A DNA stretch of 64,000 bases from Egicoccus halophilus (GTDB taxonomy: Bacteria; Actinomycetota; Nitriliruptoria; Nitriliruptorales; Nitriliruptoraceae). Below, piece after piece: positions 61,569 to 64,000 of this stretch (its first letter is position 1; each line of letters opens with the position of its first letter). Both the position numbers and the translations under genes were made by a program. Location of the stretch: assembly GCF_004300825.1 (NCBI RefSeq), contig NZ_CP036250.1:1736001-1800000 (forward strand), read 5' to 3'. The notes under the pieces are model-generated. The model did no database searches. It saw only the letters and a list, made by a program, of their open reading frames with translations, and had not been told where the DNA came from.

Positions 61569-62945
61569 CTACGGGCGCAACGAGCGGCCAGCGGTGAGGA
61601 CCTCGCGGATCTGTTCGCGGCCGACGAGCAGCAGACCGAGCGAGTATGTCGCGGCGCCGGCCAGGACGCACGCCACCAGCACGGCCAGATCCGTCGCGCC
61701 GGCCATCGTGGCCCGCACGAGCAGCACGCCGCCGACCATGATGCCGGTGGCGAGCACGACGGGCGCCACCTGTCGGGCGAACGCGCCGACGTCGAGCCGC
61801 ACGGTGCGGCGCATGACCGCCAGACTGACCGGCACGAACAGGGTCGTGACGGCCGCCTGGCTGGCCGCCACGGCCACGAAGTCCTGCGTGGCCAGGGCCG
61901 CCGTCACGAAGAACGTCAACGACGTGACGGCACGGGCCAGCTGGAGCCACAGCCGCAGTCCGGCCCGTCCCGAGGCCAACAGCACGTCGTAGACGAAGTA
62001 GTCGAAGTTCTGCACGGCGACGACCACGCACAGCCACTGCATGGCCGGTACGGCGGGCAGCCACTGCGCTCCGAACACCAACGGCACGATCTCGGGTGCC
62101 ACGAGGGCCAGGCCGACGGCGGCCGGCATCGCCGCCGTCAGGGTCATGGTCGTGGCCTGCGAGAAGGCACGCGCGAGCCGCACCGGCTCGTCCTGCAGAC
62201 GCGAGAAGGTCGGCACCGCCACCTGCTGCACGGTCTTGCTCAGGGCCTCCGACATGACCGCCAGCAGCCGGTAGGCGATCGTGTAGTAGCCGAGTGCGAC
62301 CGAACCGATCAGTGCGCCGAGCACCAGGTCGTCGCCACGCTTGTGGGCCAGGGTCAGCAGGTCGAACCCGAGCACCCGGTTGCCGACCTGCCACAGCGGC
62401 CGGAACTCCGTCCGGTCGAAGCTGGCGCGTGGCCGGTAGCGCGCGATCGTGAGGACCACGACCGTCGTGACGAGCGCCTGCAGCAGGTTCTGCACCACCA
62501 GCGCCCACACCCCGGCCCCGAGGAACGCGAGCCCGATGGCGACGGCTCCGGCCACGGTGTTGGCGAGGATCCCTCGCAGCGCCAGCGCCCGGAACTCGAA
62601 ACGGCGCATCACCAGTGCCGTCGGGATGCGCCCGAACGCGGCGAGCACCATGCCCAGCGCCAGCCACGGCAGCACGTCACGGATGCCCGGCTCGCCGAAC
62701 AGGATCGCGAAGGGACCCGCGAGCGCGGCCACGATCCCGCCGAGCAGCACCCCGAAGACGATGCTGAACCAGAACGCGCTGTGGACCTGCCGGTCGGTGA
62801 GGTCCTTGCGCTGCACCACGGCGAGGGTGAGTCCCTGCTCGCGCAGGCGTTCGGTCACGTCCACGATCGCCGCGGACAGGGCGACCAGACCGAACGCCGC
62901 CGGATCGAGCAGCCGGGCCAGCACGATGAACACGGCGGTCGACAA
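61569..62945 (-). CDS. Wzx/WzxC-type polysaccharide flippase, true start probably upstream
   Basis: 458 residues from TTG 62945, the only conventional start codon in frame. The conserved flippase N-terminus continues upstream in the same frame (RTTAIRGAAWSALEKWGARLL), so translation probably begins earlier, at CTG 63008 or CTG 63068; an in-frame TAG near 63127 sets the limit. At least ten membrane segments follow, with typical RLLDPAAFGLVALSAAIVDV, RKDLTDRQVHSAFW and GALIGSVALGYYTIAYRLL. It would flip the lipid-linked repeat of the 50-64 kb locus. 7 nt downstream is the beta-helix gene. Confidence 0.85.
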   Translation of the reverse strand: MSTAVFIVLARLLDPAAFGLVALSAAIVDVTERLREQGLTLAVVQRKDLTDRQVHSAFWFSIVFGVLLGGIVAALAGPFAILFGEPGIRDVLPWLALGMVLAAFGRIPTALVMRRFEFRALALRGILANTVAGAVAIGLAFLGAGVWALVVQNLLQALVTTVVVLTIARYRPRASFDRTEFRPLWQVGNRVLGFDLLTLAHKRGDDLVLGALIGSVALGYYTIAYRLLAVMSEALSKTVQQVAVPTFSRLQDEPVRLARAFSQATTMTLTAAMPAAVGLALVAPEIVPLVFGAQWLPAVPAMQWLCVVVAVQNFDYFVYDVLLASGRAGLRLWLQLARAVTSLTFFVTAALATQDFVAVAASQAAVTTLFVPVSLAVMRRTVRLDVGAFARQVAPVVLATGIMVGGVLLVRATMAGATDLAVLVACVLAGAATYSLGLLLVGREQIREVLTAGRSLRP

Positions 62946-63178
62946 CAGCCGGGCGCCCCACTTCTCCAGCGCCGACCATGCCGCCCCGCGGATCGCGGTG
63001 GTGCGCAGATCGACGCCGTCGTCGGGGCGTTCGGGCCCGGCGTCGCCGGTGCCGTCGTGGCTGGTCAGGGCCGCCCCCGTGCTCGGTCCGCGGACTACAG
63101 TCGACTGCGCGCAGCCGGGCGCACGCTAGCCGACACCTTCCGGCACTCGACCCGGTACTCGACGAGGGGGACGCGCGC

Positions 63179-64000
63179 GTGGGGACCCGGGTCGTGACCG
63201 TCGACGTCTTCGACACCGTCCTGGTGCGTTCGGTCGCCAGTCCCGAGGCCGTACCCGCCATGCTCGGCCGGCTGCTCGAGCAGGACGGGACGCCGGGGGA
63301 GGCGGCCGCGTTCGCCGAGACCCGGCAGCGGGCCGCGGACCGCGCCTGGCGCCGCTGCGGCGGCGTGGACCCGCCGCTGGCGGCGATCTACACGGAGGTG
63401 GCGGCGGCCCGGCGCTGGACCGCCGAGCGGGCCCGGGCGGTCCTCGAACGGGAGATCGACCTCGAGGGTCGGCTGCTGCACCCGGTTCCCGGCATGGTCG
63501 AACGGCTCGCCCGTCTGCGTGCCGACGGCCACCGCATCGCGTTCCTCTCCGACACCTCGCACGCGAGTTCGACGCTGCGGCGCTGGCTCGACGAGCGCGG
63601 GCTGCTCGGTGCCGACGACCGGGTGTACGCCTCCTGCGAGCTCGGCGCGAGCAAACGTCGCGGGGACGCGTTCGCGGCCGTGGTCGCGGTCGAGAACCGC
63701 GACGGCGAGGTGGTGCGCCACCTCGGCAACGACGCCTTCGCCGACGTCCGGCGTGCCGCCGAGGCGGGGCTGGCCGCGACCCACCTGCCCGCCGCCAATC
63801 TCACGGGCGACGAGCGGCGACTGGTCGCCGGACGGGATGCGCACGGACTGGCGCAGGCGCTGGCCGGCGCCGCCCGGCTGGCGCGCCTGCGTACGCCGGC
63901 GGAGGGTCGCCAGCGGGCCGTGCGGGACGTCACGGCCGACGTGGCCGGACCGCTGCTGGCCACGTTCACCCGCTGGAGCCTCGAGCGCGCCGTCGAGCGG
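63179..64000 (+). CDS. HAD-superfamily protein (COG5610-like), 3' end beyond window
   Basis: 274 codons from GTG 63179, after GAGGGGGA, with no stop before the window edge. HAD motif I is VDVFDTVLVRS near the N-terminus, and IAFLSDTSHAS fits motif II; GNDAFADVRRAAEAGL fits motif IV (GND-xxAD). DVFDT-LLVR proteins of this type occur in capsule and EPS clusters, often with a C-terminal glycosyltransferase-like region that would lie outside the window. Divergent from the flippase gene. Substrate unknown. Confidence 0.75.
   Translation, partial: MGTRVVTVDVFDTVLVRSVASPEAVPAMLGRLLEQDGTPGEAAAFAETRQRAADRAWRRCGGVDPPLAAIYTEVAAARRWTAERARAVLEREIDLEGRLLHPVPGMVERLARLRADGHRIAFLSDTSHASSTLRRWLDERGLLGADDRVYASCELGASKRRGDAFAAVVAVENRDGEVVRHLGNDAFADVRRAAEAGLAATHLPAANLTGDERRLVAGRDAHGLAQALAGAARLARLRTPAEGRQRAVRDVTADVAGPLLATFTRWSLERAVER

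Overview
This window is a high-GC, actinobacterial-type chromosome segment that is almost entirely devoted to surface and extracellular polysaccharide synthesis. Genes are tightly packed, many start with GTG, and 4-nt stop/start overlaps (ATGA, GTGA) are common. S-layer-homology (SLH) repeats, a Tat-signal protein, a WhiB-free Gram-positive style of BY-kinase fused to its membrane domain, and the codon bias all fit an actinobacterium. The SLH and right-handed beta-helix proteins look like those of deep-branching Nitriliruptoria/Euzebya-type lineages, but that placement is a guess.

Layout. (1) 1-5.3 kb, minus strand: two tandem Wzc-like co-polymerase/BY-kinase proteins, a WecG/TagA glycosyltransferase and a Wzx flippase cut by the window edge. 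(2) 5.4-8.0 kb, plus: GDP-fucose genes gmd and fcl, then a lone mannose-isomerase-type cupin. (3) 8.2-11.2 kb, minus: a GT2 enzyme downstream of a lone GyrB/ParE-type topoisomerase subunit. (4) 11.4-16 kb: a SAF-domain dehydrogenase facing an operon of an IspD-like protein, a UDP-xylose-synthase-like SDR and UDP-glucose dehydrogenase. (5) 16-20.3 kb: RfbC-like epimerase, RfbF cytidylyltransferase, a TatA/B-like protein, a GalE-like SDR and a DegT aminotransferase.

(6) 20.4-29.1 kb is the most unusual part. It holds a small Tat-exported protein, an HprK-like P-loop protein, three separate PqqD/RRE-like proteins, an orphan LuxR-type regulator with degenerate receiver domains, a WbpM/PglF-type dehydratase, a third BY-kinase and an NTP_transf_5-type nucleotidyltransferase. 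The main operon is chained by 4-nt overlaps. It resembles the modification side of a peptide-maturation (RiPP-like or HPr-rel-A-like) system built into an exopolysaccharide operon.

(7) 29.2-40.9 kb: a GT4 enzyme, a Wzy-like polymerase, a PglK-like ABC exporter, three more GT4 enzymes, PglD-like and PglC-like proteins, a GNAT protein, a polysaccharide deacetylase and a DUF218 protein. With the WbpM-like dehydratase and the aminotransferase, these give a complete set for making and loading a bacillosamine-like amino sugar. (8) 41-48 kb: a zinc-ribbon protein, a secreted G8-domain beta-helix protein, and two GT2 enzymes and a DUF707-like protein in a stretch less GC-biased than its surroundings. 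(9) 48.3-49.8 kb: MscS channel and VanZ-like protein. (10) 50-64 kb: a second complete export locus (GT2s, GT4, fused Alg14/Alg13-type GT, two Wzz-like proteins, Wzy/ligase, GT2, flippase, HAD-like protein) bracketed by two paralogous right-handed beta-helix proteins.

Together the genes provide several nucleotide sugars, about a dozen glycosyltransferases, two Wzx flippases plus one ABC exporter, two Wzy-type polymerases and five chain-length/BY-kinase proteins. This implies at least two, probably three, separate surface glycans. No tRNA, rRNA, insertion sequence or CRISPR array was seen.
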